From assembly GCF_900129315.1 (NCBI RefSeq), contig NZ_FQUS01000007.1:177298-241297 (forward strand): a stretch of DNA of 64,000 nt, read 5' to 3'. Positions 33,924 to 43,181 of the stretch are shown one piece after another. The position numbers and the translations under genes were made by a program. Source of the DNA: Fodinibius roseus. Its GTDB lineage: Bacteria; Bacteroidota; Rhodothermia; Balneolales; Balneolaceae. The notes under the pieces are model-generated. The model did not search any database. It was given only the letters and a program-made list of their open reading frames with translations, and was not told the origin of the DNA. Within the stretch, counting starts at the first letter, position 1. Every line of letters begins with the position of its first letter.

Positions 33924-36821
33924 ATGTTTTTCGATACGCTTTCAGAATTATGGCTTTGGCAGCTCCTGGGACGAATGCATCCGCTTATCGTTCATTTTCC
34001 GATCGGGGCGCTGCTCATTGCCTTTTTGCTCGAAATGCTAACCCTGGGAGGCCAACGGCCAGAGCTGCGTTCGGGTATACGATGGCTGGTATATATTGGT
34101 GCGGGAACAGCATTGATGGCGGTATTATTCGGACTGATGCTTGCTTACGGGGGCAACTATTCCGAGACGACCCTGTTCTATCACCGGTGGGGAGGCGTTG
34201 CAACGGCTGTACTGGCATCAGCAGCTTCCTGGTTTATGTACCGGGCGGAAAGAACCGGAAAAAAGAGGGATGGTAACCTGTACCGCGGTGCCCTTGCGAC
34301 GACGGTCCTGGTATTGACGGCTGCGGGACATTTTGGGGCGAGCCTTACCCACGGAGATGATTATATAACGTCCGTACTACCCTGGAATTATGATTCCATT
34401 GCAGAGGGTGAGTTCGATGAGTTGTTGACGGAAGTGAGCCGGCACATGGAGATGGGGGACCTGTCGGAAACCTATAAGAATGAGCTTAACGTAGGTGTTC
34501 GGCGCATTTTTGCACACAGCTGCTATCGTTGCCACGATTCGGATGAAGCGGAAGGTGGCCTGGTGCTCAACAGTGAAGAGGCGGTCATGGAAGGGGGCGA
34601 CGGGGGATCTGTTATCATCCCGGGCCAGCCGGGGGACAGCGAGCTGATGCGCCGCATTACGCTGCCTAAAGGACATGACGACGTCATGCCCCAGAAGGGA
34701 AGTTCGTTAACAGAGGGACAAGTGGAGCTTATACGAACGTGGATTGAGGTGGGGGCTCCCTGGTCAGACGAAGAGGTCAAAACATTTCGCGAGGCTCCCA
34801 TTGCCCTTGATAAACCGCCCCTGCCACCCGATACGGAGTCGAATTTTCAAAGCCCGATCGACCGGTTTGCCAACGCCTATTTCGAAGAACACGATATCAG
34901 CTGGCCCGAACCTGTGGATGATCGGACATTTATGCGCCGGGTATACATGGATATCATAGGGCTGATGCCTGAGCCAAGGGAAATGCAGGAGTTTGTGGAG
35001 GATCCCTCACCGGATAAAAGAGATACACTGATTGACGCTCTTCTGAGTCAAAAGCATGATTATGCCCAGCACTGGTTAACCTTTTGGAATGACCTGCTGC
35101 GCAATGACTACACCGGTACCGGCTTCATTACGGGAGGCAGAGAACAGATTACAGACTGGCTGTATGATGCCTTGTATCATAATAAGCCGTATGACGAGAT
35201 GGTCCGCGAGCTTACAAACCCGGGCGAGGCGTCCGACGGATTTATCCGCGGCATTGAATGGCGGGGCGCGGTCAATGCGAGTCAGACTACAGAGATGCAG
35301 GCCGCACAGAATATATCGCAGTCTTTTCTCGGGCTAAACCTGAAGTGTGCATCGTGCCACGACAGCTTTGTCAGTAACCTGACGCTTGACGATGCCTATT
35401 CTTTTGCAGCTGTTTTTTCGGATTCAGCGCTTGCCATCCAGCGCTGTGAAGTGCCGACGGGCGATACAGCCAAAGCCGGATTTGTCTACAGTGAAGAGTT
35501 GGGCGAGATTGATGAGAGCCTTTCAAAGGATGAGCGGCTGGAACGCCTGGCGGAAGTCCTTTCCCAACGACAAAACGGGAGGTTATATCGAACCATTGCC
35601 AACCGATACTGGGAGCTTCTTATGGGCAGGGGACTCGTTGAACCCGTGGATGAGATGGATAATATACCGTGGAGCCAGGACATGCTCGACTGGCTTGCTT
35701 CGGATCTGATCGATCACAAATACGATCTGAAACGCCTGATTGCCATGATTGTGCGTTCCCGTACGTATCAGCTTCCTTCTGTGGATATCAGTAGGGAGGA
35801 GGCACAATCGGAAGAATATGTGTTCAGAGGTCCCCTGAGAAAGAGGTTGACCGCCGAGCAGTTTGCCGATGCCGTTTCCCAGGTTGCGGCCCCGTTTTAC
35901 TACTCCGTGGCCTACTCTCCTTATGAGAATCCGCCTGCCGAAGCAGACTGGATCTGGTTTAATAGCCGGGAAAATGATCGGCCGAGCCAGCCCCCGCCCG
36001 GCACCTATTACTTTCGCCATGATTTTGACATTCCGGACGGCCGGAATATAGCAAAAGCACAGCTGCTGGTAACGGCCGATGAGGCTTATAAACTGTATTT
36101 GAATAGTTCGCTGGTCAGCGAAGGTAACGATTGGCGGCAGGTCGATCGAATCGCTGTGACCAAACAGCTGAAAACCGGGAAGAATGTGTTGGCTGCGGAA
36201 GGGACGAATGGAGGGACCATCCCGAATCCGGCCGGTATATTGCTTAATCTCAGGGTCCGTTTTGCCGGTGATGGTCATGAGCTGGAGATGCGTTCCAGCG
36301 AACAGTGGAGGGCTACAGACCACCGTCCCTCCGAGGGTTGGAAGGCCCCGGGTTTTGATGACCGCGAATGGGGATCCGTTAGGAGCGTTGGAAATAGCCG
36401 GGAAAGCGGTCACTGGGGACAACTGCTGAATTTTACCCATGACAGGAGGAATCAGCTTGAATTTTCTCGTGCTTCCCTGGTGGTCAATGACGACTTTCTG
36501 AAGGCGATGGGGCGTCCCACAAGGGAAAATATTGTTACGAACCGGCAAACGGAAGCGACCCTGTTGCAGGCGCTGGAGCTTACCAACGGTGAAAAGTTAA
36601 ATGAAGTTATTGGCCGGGGCGCTAAGCGGTGGATACGGGAATACGATCAGGCTCAGGATGAAATGATAGAACAGCTCTATCTTACGGCGTACGGACGTGC
36701 GCCTCAAGCAAAGGAAGCCCGGATCGCACGCGAGAGGCTTTCCCCGGATCCTGGTAAAGAAGAGATGGAGGACCTGTTGTGGGCCATTGTGATGAATCCA
36801 GAATTTCAGCTGATATACTAA
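33924..36821 (+). CDS. Membrane-anchored DUF1549/DUF1553 cytochrome with DUF2231-like domain
   Basis: A 965-residue protein. Residues about 1-140 hold four membrane helices resembling DUF2231 (L-G-R-M-H-P-L-I-V-H-F-P-I-G-A-L-L). Then a planctomycete-type cytochrome with C-Y-R-C-H (200-204), a DUF1549 domain (about 310-540) with a second heme motif C-A-S-C-H (475-479), and DUF1553 that is interrupted. Between its halves (about 670-820) lies a beta-sandwich segment (Y-Y-F-R-H-D-F-D-I-P-D) like those of alpha-L-rhamnosidases. Such proteins are usually paired with a DUF1501 protein, as here. Enzymatic role unknown. Confidence 0.82.
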   Translation: MFFDTLSELWLWQLLGRMHPLIVHFPIGALLIAFLLEMLTLGGQRPELRSGIRWLVYIGAGTALMAVLFGLMLAYGGNYSETTLFYHRWGGVATAVLASAASWFMYRAERTGKKRDGNLYRGALATTVLVLTAAGHFGASLTHGDDYITSVLPWNYDSIAEGEFDELLTEVSRHMEMGDLSETYKNELNVGVRRIFAHSCYRCHDSDEAEGGLVLNSEEAVMEGGDGGSVIIPGQPGDSELMRRITLPKGHDDVMPQKGSSLTEGQVELIRTWIEVGAPWSDEEVKTFREAPIALDKPPLPPDTESNFQSPIDRFANAYFEEHDISWPEPVDDRTFMRRVYMDIIGLMPEPREMQEFVEDPSPDKRDTLIDALLSQKHDYAQHWLTFWNDLLRNDYTGTGFITGGREQITDWLYDALYHNKPYDEMVRELTNPGEASDGFIRGIEWRGAVNASQTTEMQAAQNISQSFLGLNLKCASCHDSFVSNLTLDDAYSFAAVFSDSALAIQRCEVPTGDTAKAGFVYSEELGEIDESLSKDERLERLAEVLSQRQNGRLYRTIANRYWELLMGRGLVEPVDEMDNIPWSQDMLDWLASDLIDHKYDLKRLIAMIVRSRTYQLPSVDISREEAQSEEYVFRGPLRKRLTAEQFADAVSQVAAPFYYSVAYSPYENPPAEADWIWFNSRENDRPSQPPPGTYYFRHDFDIPDGRNIAKAQLLVTADEAYKLYLNSSLVSEGNDWRQVDRIAVTKQLKTGKNVLAAEGTNGGTIPNPAGILLNLRVRFAGDGHELEMRSSEQWRATDHRPSEGWKAPGFDDREWGSVRSVGNSRESGHWGQLLNFTHDRRNQLEFSRASLVVNDDFLKAMGRPTRENIVTNRQTEATLLQALELTNGEKLNEVIGRGAKRWIREYDQAQDEMIEQLYLTAYGRAPQAKEARIARERLSPDPGKEEMEDLLWAIVMNPEFQLIY

Positions 36822-36898
36822 CCAGCAAGGGCGTGACAACGTGCTTATCAAATAATTTAAATTTGTTTTTGTAAAATATGATCATGATAAAGTTTGGG

Positions 36899-37022
36899 AA
36901 GGCTTTGAAAACCAGGAAGTTTAGTCAATATCCACCCCTGAGTGCATTCAACCGCCATATAAGGCATATATGAAGATATTGAATCTGCGAAAATGCAGCC
37001 ATTGACGGTGCTGCAAAGACTT
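36899..37022. repeat. MITE-like palindromic repeat, copy 2
   Basis: 124 bp with ends AAGGCTTTG and CAAAGACTT. The left end, AACCAGGAAGTTTAGTCAATATC, matches the right end of copy 1 at 20 of 23 positions in the inverted sense, and its other arm contains TGCATTTTC as in the left arm of copy 1. The centre has ATTCAA and TTGAAT around CATATA. No coding capacity. Confidence 0.5.
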
Positions 37023-37068
37023 CCTTGAATAAGATAATGGTAACGACCAACGGAGGGTAGTTGATACT

Positions 37069-38481
37069 ATGAAACGACGAGATTTCCTTAAAAAAACATC
37101 GGCCGCCGCGCTTGCCGCCATGGGGGCGTCGCTGCCGGCTGCTTCATTTCTGAGCGGATGCGGACGATCCGGGATTGCATCTACGGCCGACCAGGTTATC
37201 CTGCTATGGATGGCGGGCGGCATGGCCCACACCGAAACGTTTGATCCCAAAGCCTATACGCCCTTTGAACCGGGGCTCGAAAGCAAGCGGGTACTGAGCA
37301 CTTTTCCCAAAAGTTCGACGGCCGTGGATGATCTTTTTTTCTCGGAGGGTCTCGGGGAGATTGGGTCGGTAATGGACAAGGGAACCGTCATCCGTTCCTA
37401 TCGCGCGGCGGACCTGGGGCATATTTTGCATACCCGCCACCAGTACCACTGGCACACCTGTTACGAGCCGCCCCAGTCCATTCAGGTACCGCATATCGGG
37501 GCCTGGATCGGGCATGAACTCGGGCCTGTAAATGATGTTATTCCCCCCTTCATCAGCATTGGCCAGCGATTCGATGTGGGAGAAGGGGAAGAGCTGAAAG
37601 CGTATCATTCAGCGGGATTTCTGGGCAGCGAATATGGTCCCTTCCTGATCCCCGATCCCTCCAGCGGCCTGGATAGTGTTCGTCCCCCGGTAGGAATGAG
37701 TATTGAGCGTTTTGAAAAAAGGCATCAGCTGTATCGCGAGCTTGTGGATCAAAGCACGGTTGGCAACCACGGGAGTGCTTATCAGAAAGAATCCATGATT
37801 CGTGCCATGGAGCGATCCTATGCGTTGCTCAAATCCCCCGAGTCAGAGGCATTCAACCTCAGCGACGAACCGGAGGAAAGTTATGAGGCGTATAATACCG
37901 GTCGCTTTGGCCTGGGGTGCCTGCTCGCAAAGAGGTTAACCGAAGCGGGTGCTCGTTTTATAAGTGTATCTACCGAATATGTACCGTTTCTGGGATGGGA
38001 CACGCACGAAAACGGGCATAGCCGGGCTGAGGATATGAAAAAGAGCATCGATCGGCCTGTTGCGCAGCTTATCAGGGATCTTGACAAAACAGGCCGACTG
38101 GACCGTACCCTGGTTATTCTTGCCAGTGAATTCAGCCGTGATATGATGGTGGAAGGCCGACCGGGAGAAACGGTTAAAGAGCAGGCGAAACAGCCTGAAG
38201 TTATGCAGAAAAAATCGGAGTACGGTATGCACAAACACTTTACCGACGGGTGCTCCATACTGATGTTCGGTGGTGGAATCAAAAAGGGTCATGTCTACGG
38301 TAAAACGGCTGATGAGCGACCCTGTTCAACCGTTGAGGACGAGATCAGGATCGACCGTATCCACCAGACGATCTATCATGCCCTGGGCATTCCGCCCGAA
38401 ACGCATTATGTCATTGAAGGCCGCCCCGTGTATACGACACCCGACGGTGAGGGAGAAGTGGCCCACGGTCTGCTGGCGTAA
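37069..38481 (+). CDS. DUF1501 protein, Tat-exported
   Basis: A 470-residue protein with a twin-arginine signal (M-K-R-R-D-F-L-K-K-T-S) and a following C-like lipobox region (F-L-S-G-C-G). The alkaline-phosphatase/sulfatase-like DUF1501 fold is visible in V-I-L-L-W-M-A-G-G-M-A-H-T-E-T-F-D-P-K near residue 44, G-W-D-T-H-E-N-G-H near 308 and T-L-V-I-L-A-S-E-F-S-R near 347. DUF1501 genes typically follow DUF1549/DUF1553 genes; role unknown but likely in periplasmic glycan processing. Confidence 0.88.
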   Translation: MKRRDFLKKTSAAALAAMGASLPAASFLSGCGRSGIASTADQVILLWMAGGMAHTETFDPKAYTPFEPGLESKRVLSTFPKSSTAVDDLFFSEGLGEIGSVMDKGTVIRSYRAADLGHILHTRHQYHWHTCYEPPQSIQVPHIGAWIGHELGPVNDVIPPFISIGQRFDVGEGEELKAYHSAGFLGSEYGPFLIPDPSSGLDSVRPPVGMSIERFEKRHQLYRELVDQSTVGNHGSAYQKESMIRAMERSYALLKSPESEAFNLSDEPEESYEAYNTGRFGLGCLLAKRLTEAGARFISVSTEYVPFLGWDTHENGHSRAEDMKKSIDRPVAQLIRDLDKTGRLDRTLVILASEFSRDMMVEGRPGETVKEQAKQPEVMQKKSEYGMHKHFTDGCSILMFGGGIKKGHVYGKTADERPCSTVEDEIRIDRIHQTIYHALGIPPETHYVIEGRPVYTTPDGEGEVAHGLLA

Positions 38482-38661
38482 AGGAGGAAAGGCCTCCTAT
38501 GCTTCAGAAGAGCTATGCGTAAACAATATGGTGCTGTGCTGCCTGTCGGATACATGTTCGCTACGGCTACCGTTAATTCATACTGGGTTGTTGCTAACAT
38601 CACCCTCAGTCGTATAAAATTGAGGACAGTTGTTAAAAATTTTATTTGAGGATTTACTATC

Positions 38662-39744
38662 ATGAGCAAAACACGTCGTCAATTTCTTCAACAGATATTA
38701 ACCGCAGCGGGGACGGCATTTATCGGCCCCGGACTGGCAACAAGTTTCGATATAAACATCAATACCCGGACCCCGGCACTGAGTGAAAAAATCATCGGTC
38801 ACGGTGATTTTCGTTATCGCGTTGAAATTGGCTGGGGCGACCTCGACCCTGCTCGTCATCCTGTTAAGAATTGTCACGAAATGGTTATGGACAGCACGGG
38901 GCGCCTTATTATGGTTACGGACGAAACACAAAATAACATCCTGATATATAATAAGGATGGCAGCTATATTGATAGCTGGGGCACAGATTATCCCGGGGGA
39001 CACGGGTTGACGCTTTGGGAAGCGGGGGGAGAAGAGTTCCTCTTTATCACGGATACAAATCCTGAGACCGCCCGCGTGGAAAAAACGACGCTGGATGGCC
39101 AGGTTCTTTTAACACTGGAGGATCCAAGAAAAGCCGGCGGTTATGAAGAAGAGGATGATTACCGACCGACTGAAACGGCGATTGGTCCGGATGGGACGAT
39201 CTATGTCGCAGACGGCTACGGCTCATATTACATACTCCGGTACAGCCCCGATGGAAAGTACATAGACAAGTTTGGGGGAGAGGGAAACGCGGATGAAAAA
39301 CTCAATGAACCGCACGGAGTGGCCGTGGATACGCGAGGTGAGGAACCCTCCGGCCTTCTCGTTACTTCCCGGCAACATAATAGCTTTAAACGGTTTACCC
39401 TTGATGGACAATACCTGGAGACGATCTTTTTACCGGGTGCGTATATGTGTCGCCCCGTTATTGATGGAGAAAATATCTATGCCGGCGTCTGCTGGTCGCG
39501 TCTTCGATATCTGAATCTGACGAGTGACTCAGGCTTTATAACCATTCTGAATGGGGAAAATAAAGTAGTATCTAACCCGGCCGGTACTGCTCCGGAATAC
39601 ATAGACGGTGAATTACAGCTTATGGTCCAGGAGGAGCCTATCTTTAAACATTGTCATGACGTGTGCGTAGACGGGGACAAAAATCTGTACGTATGCCAGT
39701 GGAATGCCGGTAATACCTACCCCGTCAAGCTACATCGCATCTGA
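38662..39744 (+). CDS. Exported NHL-type six-bladed beta-propeller protein
   Basis: A 360-residue protein; R-R-Q-F-L-Q-Q-I at the start suggests Tat export (M-S-K-T-R-R-Q-F-L). NHL-like blades are seen in T-G-R-L-I-M-V-T-D-E, P-D-G-T-I-Y-V-A-D-G-Y-G, Y-S-P-D-G-K-Y-I-D-K-F-G and D-G-D-K-N-L-Y-V-C-Q-W. Relatives include peptidyl-amidoglycolate lyase and SMP-30-like proteins, so a lyase or lactonase role on sugars is possible but not shown. Confidence 0.8.
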   Translation: MSKTRRQFLQQILTAAGTAFIGPGLATSFDININTRTPALSEKIIGHGDFRYRVEIGWGDLDPARHPVKNCHEMVMDSTGRLIMVTDETQNNILIYNKDGSYIDSWGTDYPGGHGLTLWEAGGEEFLFITDTNPETARVEKTTLDGQVLLTLEDPRKAGGYEEEDDYRPTETAIGPDGTIYVADGYGSYYILRYSPDGKYIDKFGGEGNADEKLNEPHGVAVDTRGEEPSGLLVTSRQHNSFKRFTLDGQYLETIFLPGAYMCRPVIDGENIYAGVCWSRLRYLNLTSDSGFITILNGENKVVSNPAGTAPEYIDGELQLMVQEEPIFKHCHDVCVDGDKNLYVCQWNAGNTYPVKLHRI

Positions 39745-39964
39745 AGGTACGAAGATATGTTTTTTGTGGGTTTCCCCTACCCTCGGCAAGGTTTTTTTAA
39801 GGTACTTGCGGGAACAGGCAGTTGAAATTCATATGCTCGTTGTGCTGCGCTTAAATGTGAATGTTTTTAACGTAAAATCCTACATCACGTTATATCTCAT
39901 ATCAGTGAATGAATTATATTTAATCCAACCATGGGAAAACATCCAGGATACCAACCAAAAAAAT

Positions 39965-41371
39965 ATGAAATTTTGCCATAAAGAGATTGTGGGTTTATTC
40001 ATAATAACTGTCTTTGTTTTAATAGGGTGCAGTTCTTCTTCCGATGAGATGCAGAAAGAAATCGAAGATTCTGCATCGAATCCCAACATAATATTCATCC
40101 TCTCCGATGATCAGGCGTGGACGGATTACAGTTTCATGGGGCATCCCCATATTGAGACGCCGAATATTGATGAGCTGGCATCACAGGGACTTACCTTCAC
40201 GCGGGGATATTTGCCCGCGCCTGTATGCAGGCCGTCGCTTGCTTCCCTGGTTACCGGCTTGTATCCCCATCAACATGGCGTAACGGGCAACGATCCCGCT
40301 TTTGACTTTGATCGGGAATCCGGTTCCCGGACAGAATGGCTGGAGGCCAGAAAACCGGTAGATGATGTAGTTGTCGATAGATTTAACACTCTACCTTCTC
40401 TTACCGATTATTTGTCGGAGTTGAACTATCTGTCACTCCAAACGGGCAAATGGTGGGAAGGTAGCTGGCAGGATGGAGGTTTTACCCATGGAATGACCCA
40501 TGGAGATCCTTCGCGGGGGGGCAGGCACGGCGATGAAGGATTGGCCATCGGCCGGGAAGGAATGCAGCCTATAGAAGACTTTATGGATGAGGCGCAACAA
40601 GAGAATAAGCCCTTTTTTATTTGGTATGCCCCCTTTATGCCGCATACTCCGCATACGCCACCCGATTCTCTGCTTGAAAAATACTTGCCAAACGCTCCCA
40701 GTGAATCCGTGGCCAACTATTGGGCTATGATCGACTGGTTTGATATAACTGTGGGACAGCTGCTTGATTCTATAGAGGACAGAGGGTTGGCTGAAAATAC
40801 CTTGGTTGTGTATTTAACCGATAATGGATGGGTACAGAATCCGGCCCAAGACAATCAATTTATCTGGCCTTCCAAACAGTCTCCATATGACAATGGAATA
40901 CGCACCCATATCACCTATAAATGGCCGGGACAGATTGCCTCCAGAATGGACACAACCACCTTCGTAAGTACGAATGATATCGCTGCCACAGTCCTGGAGA
41001 TTTTGGATGTCGAACCCAGGCTTGAAATGCCCGGCGTCAATGTGTTGGATCAAGAGGAGTTAGAGTCCAGGGAAGCAGTATACAGTGAGGACTTTAATCA
41101 TGATATTGCGGATGTGCATGAGCCAACGAAAAGCCTGGAACACCGTGTGATTTTGAAGAGGCCCTGGAAACTGATCGTTCCTAAAGAGGAGGGGCTATCC
41201 AAGGAAGAAGAATTTTCCGGCGGGGGACGCTTTATTGACATGATCGAGGAGGCAGAGCTTTATCATATTGTAAATGACCCGCATGAAAAACACAATTTGG
41301 CTTCAGAGCATCCGGAGATAGTACGGGAACTGAGACAGCGACTGAATAGCTGGTGGAGAACAGACTTTTGA
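39965..41371 (+). CDS. Sulfatase lipoprotein with variant C-R-P-S-L active site
   Basis: The ATG at 39965 opens a lipoprotein signal (L-I-G-C, Cys22), giving 468 residues; the longer frame begins inside the previous gene. The metal-site block I-L-S-D-D-Q (about 45-50) and the formylglycine site C88-R-P-S-L-A-S-L-V-T-G are present. The residue after Ser is Leu where the usual C-x-P-S-R has Arg. Later blocks (P-F-F-I-W-Y-A-P-F-M-P-H, V-Y-L-T-D-N-G-W) are normal for arylsulfatases. It presumably removes sulfate from a glycan in the periplasm or at the surface. By eye the gene is more A/T-rich than the sulfatase at 41456. Confidence 0.85.
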   Translation: MKFCHKEIVGLFIITVFVLIGCSSSSDEMQKEIEDSASNPNIIFILSDDQAWTDYSFMGHPHIETPNIDELASQGLTFTRGYLPAPVCRPSLASLVTGLYPHQHGVTGNDPAFDFDRESGSRTEWLEARKPVDDVVVDRFNTLPSLTDYLSELNYLSLQTGKWWEGSWQDGGFTHGMTHGDPSRGGRHGDEGLAIGREGMQPIEDFMDEAQQENKPFFIWYAPFMPHTPHTPPDSLLEKYLPNAPSESVANYWAMIDWFDITVGQLLDSIEDRGLAENTLVVYLTDNGWVQNPAQDNQFIWPSKQSPYDNGIRTHITYKWPGQIASRMDTTTFVSTNDIAATVLEILDVEPRLEMPGVNVLDQEELESREAVYSEDFNHDIADVHEPTKSLEHRVILKRPWKLIVPKEEGLSKEEEFSGGGRFIDMIEEAELYHIVNDPHEKHNLASEHPEIVRELRQRLNSWWRTDF

Positions 41372-41455
41372 ATCTGAGACTTTTTCACAGTAAAATGCAA
41401 TCGCTATAATAAAGGCAGATCAAACTTTTAAACCTACAGAATAAAGGTACATGAA

Positions 41456-42865
41456 ATGAACCTATTACGATATCTGGTCTTTTGTATAATTCTTATTTTT
41501 GGGGTCCACACGGAAGGGAAGGCCCAGCAAAAAACTGCCCAGCAAACAGATACCCGTCCGAATATATTACTGGTGTTTGTGGATGATCTGGACCACCAGC
41601 CGCTTGGATTTATGGGAAATGAGATCATTCAGACCCCCCATATTGATCAGCTGGCCGCCGAGGGGGTGGTATTCCAAAATGCGTTTGCGACGACGGCTAC
41701 CTGTGTTACCAGCCGCGGTACGCTGATGACCGGGCGGTACGCCGCCCGCACGGGCATATACTTTGACCAGTTCGACGGGCTCACCGAAGAGCAGGCGGAC
41801 ATGAGCTTCCCGGCCCAGCTGCGCCAGTCGGGTTATCATACCGGATACGTCGGCAAGTGGCACCTGGGGACGTTCCGGGAGGGGCTGTTTGATGATGACC
41901 GGGCGTATGACGGTCAGGGGCAGTTCTGGTCGGAGGAGCATCCGCCCGGGCGCGGCTCCCACCTGACCGACCGCCTGGGCAACCAGGCCGTGAGCATGAT
42001 ACACGATGCGCCGGGGGACAAGCCCTTTGCGGTGACGGTCGGGTTTAAGGCGCCTCACGTGCAGGACGGATTCCACCCGGTCGAGCCCTACCCGGCTTCA
42101 CCTGCAACGGCGGTGCTGTATGAGCGCGATGAGATACCGGCCCCGCCGCTGTCGGATTCGGCCTTCTTTGACAGCCAGCCTGATTTCCTGAAGAAATCTC
42201 TCAACCGGGTGCGGTGGAATTATCGCCTGGGTCCCCCGGAATCGCTGAACTTCCAGCGCTCGATGCGCCGCTACTACCGGATGGTTACGGGCATTGACCG
42301 GCAGCTTGGGAAGATGATGGAAGCCCTGCGGGAGACGAATCGCCTGGAGAACACCATTATTGTCCTTACCTCTGATCACGGGATGTACCTGGGGGACCGG
42401 GGATTTGCCGGCAAGTGGCTGGGCCACGACACGGCGATCCGCATCCCGTTTATTGTCCGTGACCCGCGCCTCCGGGAGGCCGAAACCGGGACCGAGCGCG
42501 AGCAGATGGTGCTGATGATTGACCTGCTGCCCACGTTTTTGGACTGGGCAGGCCTGTCGCCACAGGATGGCGTGCAGGGACATTCCTTTGCGCCCATTGT
42601 GGCCGGAGGGGATACGGACGACTGGCGGAGCGAGTTTTTTTATGAGCATCACAGCTTTCCCGACCGGATTCCACGCTCGGAGGGTGTCCGCACCGAACGC
42701 TACAAGTACCTGCGGTATCCGGACAGCGAGCCTTTGTATGAGGAGCTCTACGATCTCAGGGAAGATCCGCATGAGTCGGACAACCTGGCCGGGGACCCGG
42801 ACCATGCGCGGCTGCTCCGGCAGATGCGGGACAAATGGTCACAATGGAGGAAGAGAGTTCGGTAA
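41456..42865 (+). CDS. Sulfatase with C-V-T-S-R active site
   Basis: A 469-residue exported sulfatase; signal peptide about 1-23 (G-K-A-Q). Metal block V-F-V-D-D-L-D (about 40-46). Active-site sequence C83-V-T-S-R87-G-T-L-M-T-G keeps the Cys for formylglycine and the Arg, with Thr where Pro is commonest. V-G-K-W-H-L-G and T-S-D-H-G-M-Y-L-G-D-R-G complete the fold. C-terminal E-L-Y-D-L-R-E-D-P-H-E is typical of choline/iduronate-type sulfatases. More G/C-rich than the flanking genes. Confidence 0.9.
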   Translation: MNLLRYLVFCIILIFGVHTEGKAQQKTAQQTDTRPNILLVFVDDLDHQPLGFMGNEIIQTPHIDQLAAEGVVFQNAFATTATCVTSRGTLMTGRYAARTGIYFDQFDGLTEEQADMSFPAQLRQSGYHTGYVGKWHLGTFREGLFDDDRAYDGQGQFWSEEHPPGRGSHLTDRLGNQAVSMIHDAPGDKPFAVTVGFKAPHVQDGFHPVEPYPASPATAVLYERDEIPAPPLSDSAFFDSQPDFLKKSLNRVRWNYRLGPPESLNFQRSMRRYYRMVTGIDRQLGKMMEALRETNRLENTIIVLTSDHGMYLGDRGFAGKWLGHDTAIRIPFIVRDPRLREAETGTEREQMVLMIDLLPTFLDWAGLSPQDGVQGHSFAPIVAGGDTDDWRSEFFYEHHSFPDRIPRSEGVRTERYKYLRYPDSEPLYEELYDLREDPHESDNLAGDPDHARLLRQMRDKWSQWRKRVR

Positions 42866-43181
42866 AATTGAAAATATCCGGTCCATGCCTATTGCGGATA
42901 AAAAAATCCTAACCCGTATTTCTCACAAAGATTCATGGCTTTTTTTGTACCCTTATGATACAGATAAATGTATATCGATTTTGAGGTCCAAAATGATAAC
43001 GGCGTGTAACATACGGCGAACGCTGCCCGTCAGCGGAGATGAAGATAACCATTGCATGCCGTACGCAGGGGGCAGGTCTGCGCTGCTGTTTTTCTTTTGC
43101 CTTGCTGAAATGCAAATTTCTTAGTGAGGTCATGTGGAAAAGAGGAGCCGGGCTAATAACTTATATATAAAATATAAATTT
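42866..43181. other. 316-base spacer after the second sulfatase
   Basis: No credible gene. Several short A/T- and G/C-rich tracts but no clear terminator, operator or repeat copy. The start of the next gene is taken at ATG 43182. Confidence 0.5.
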
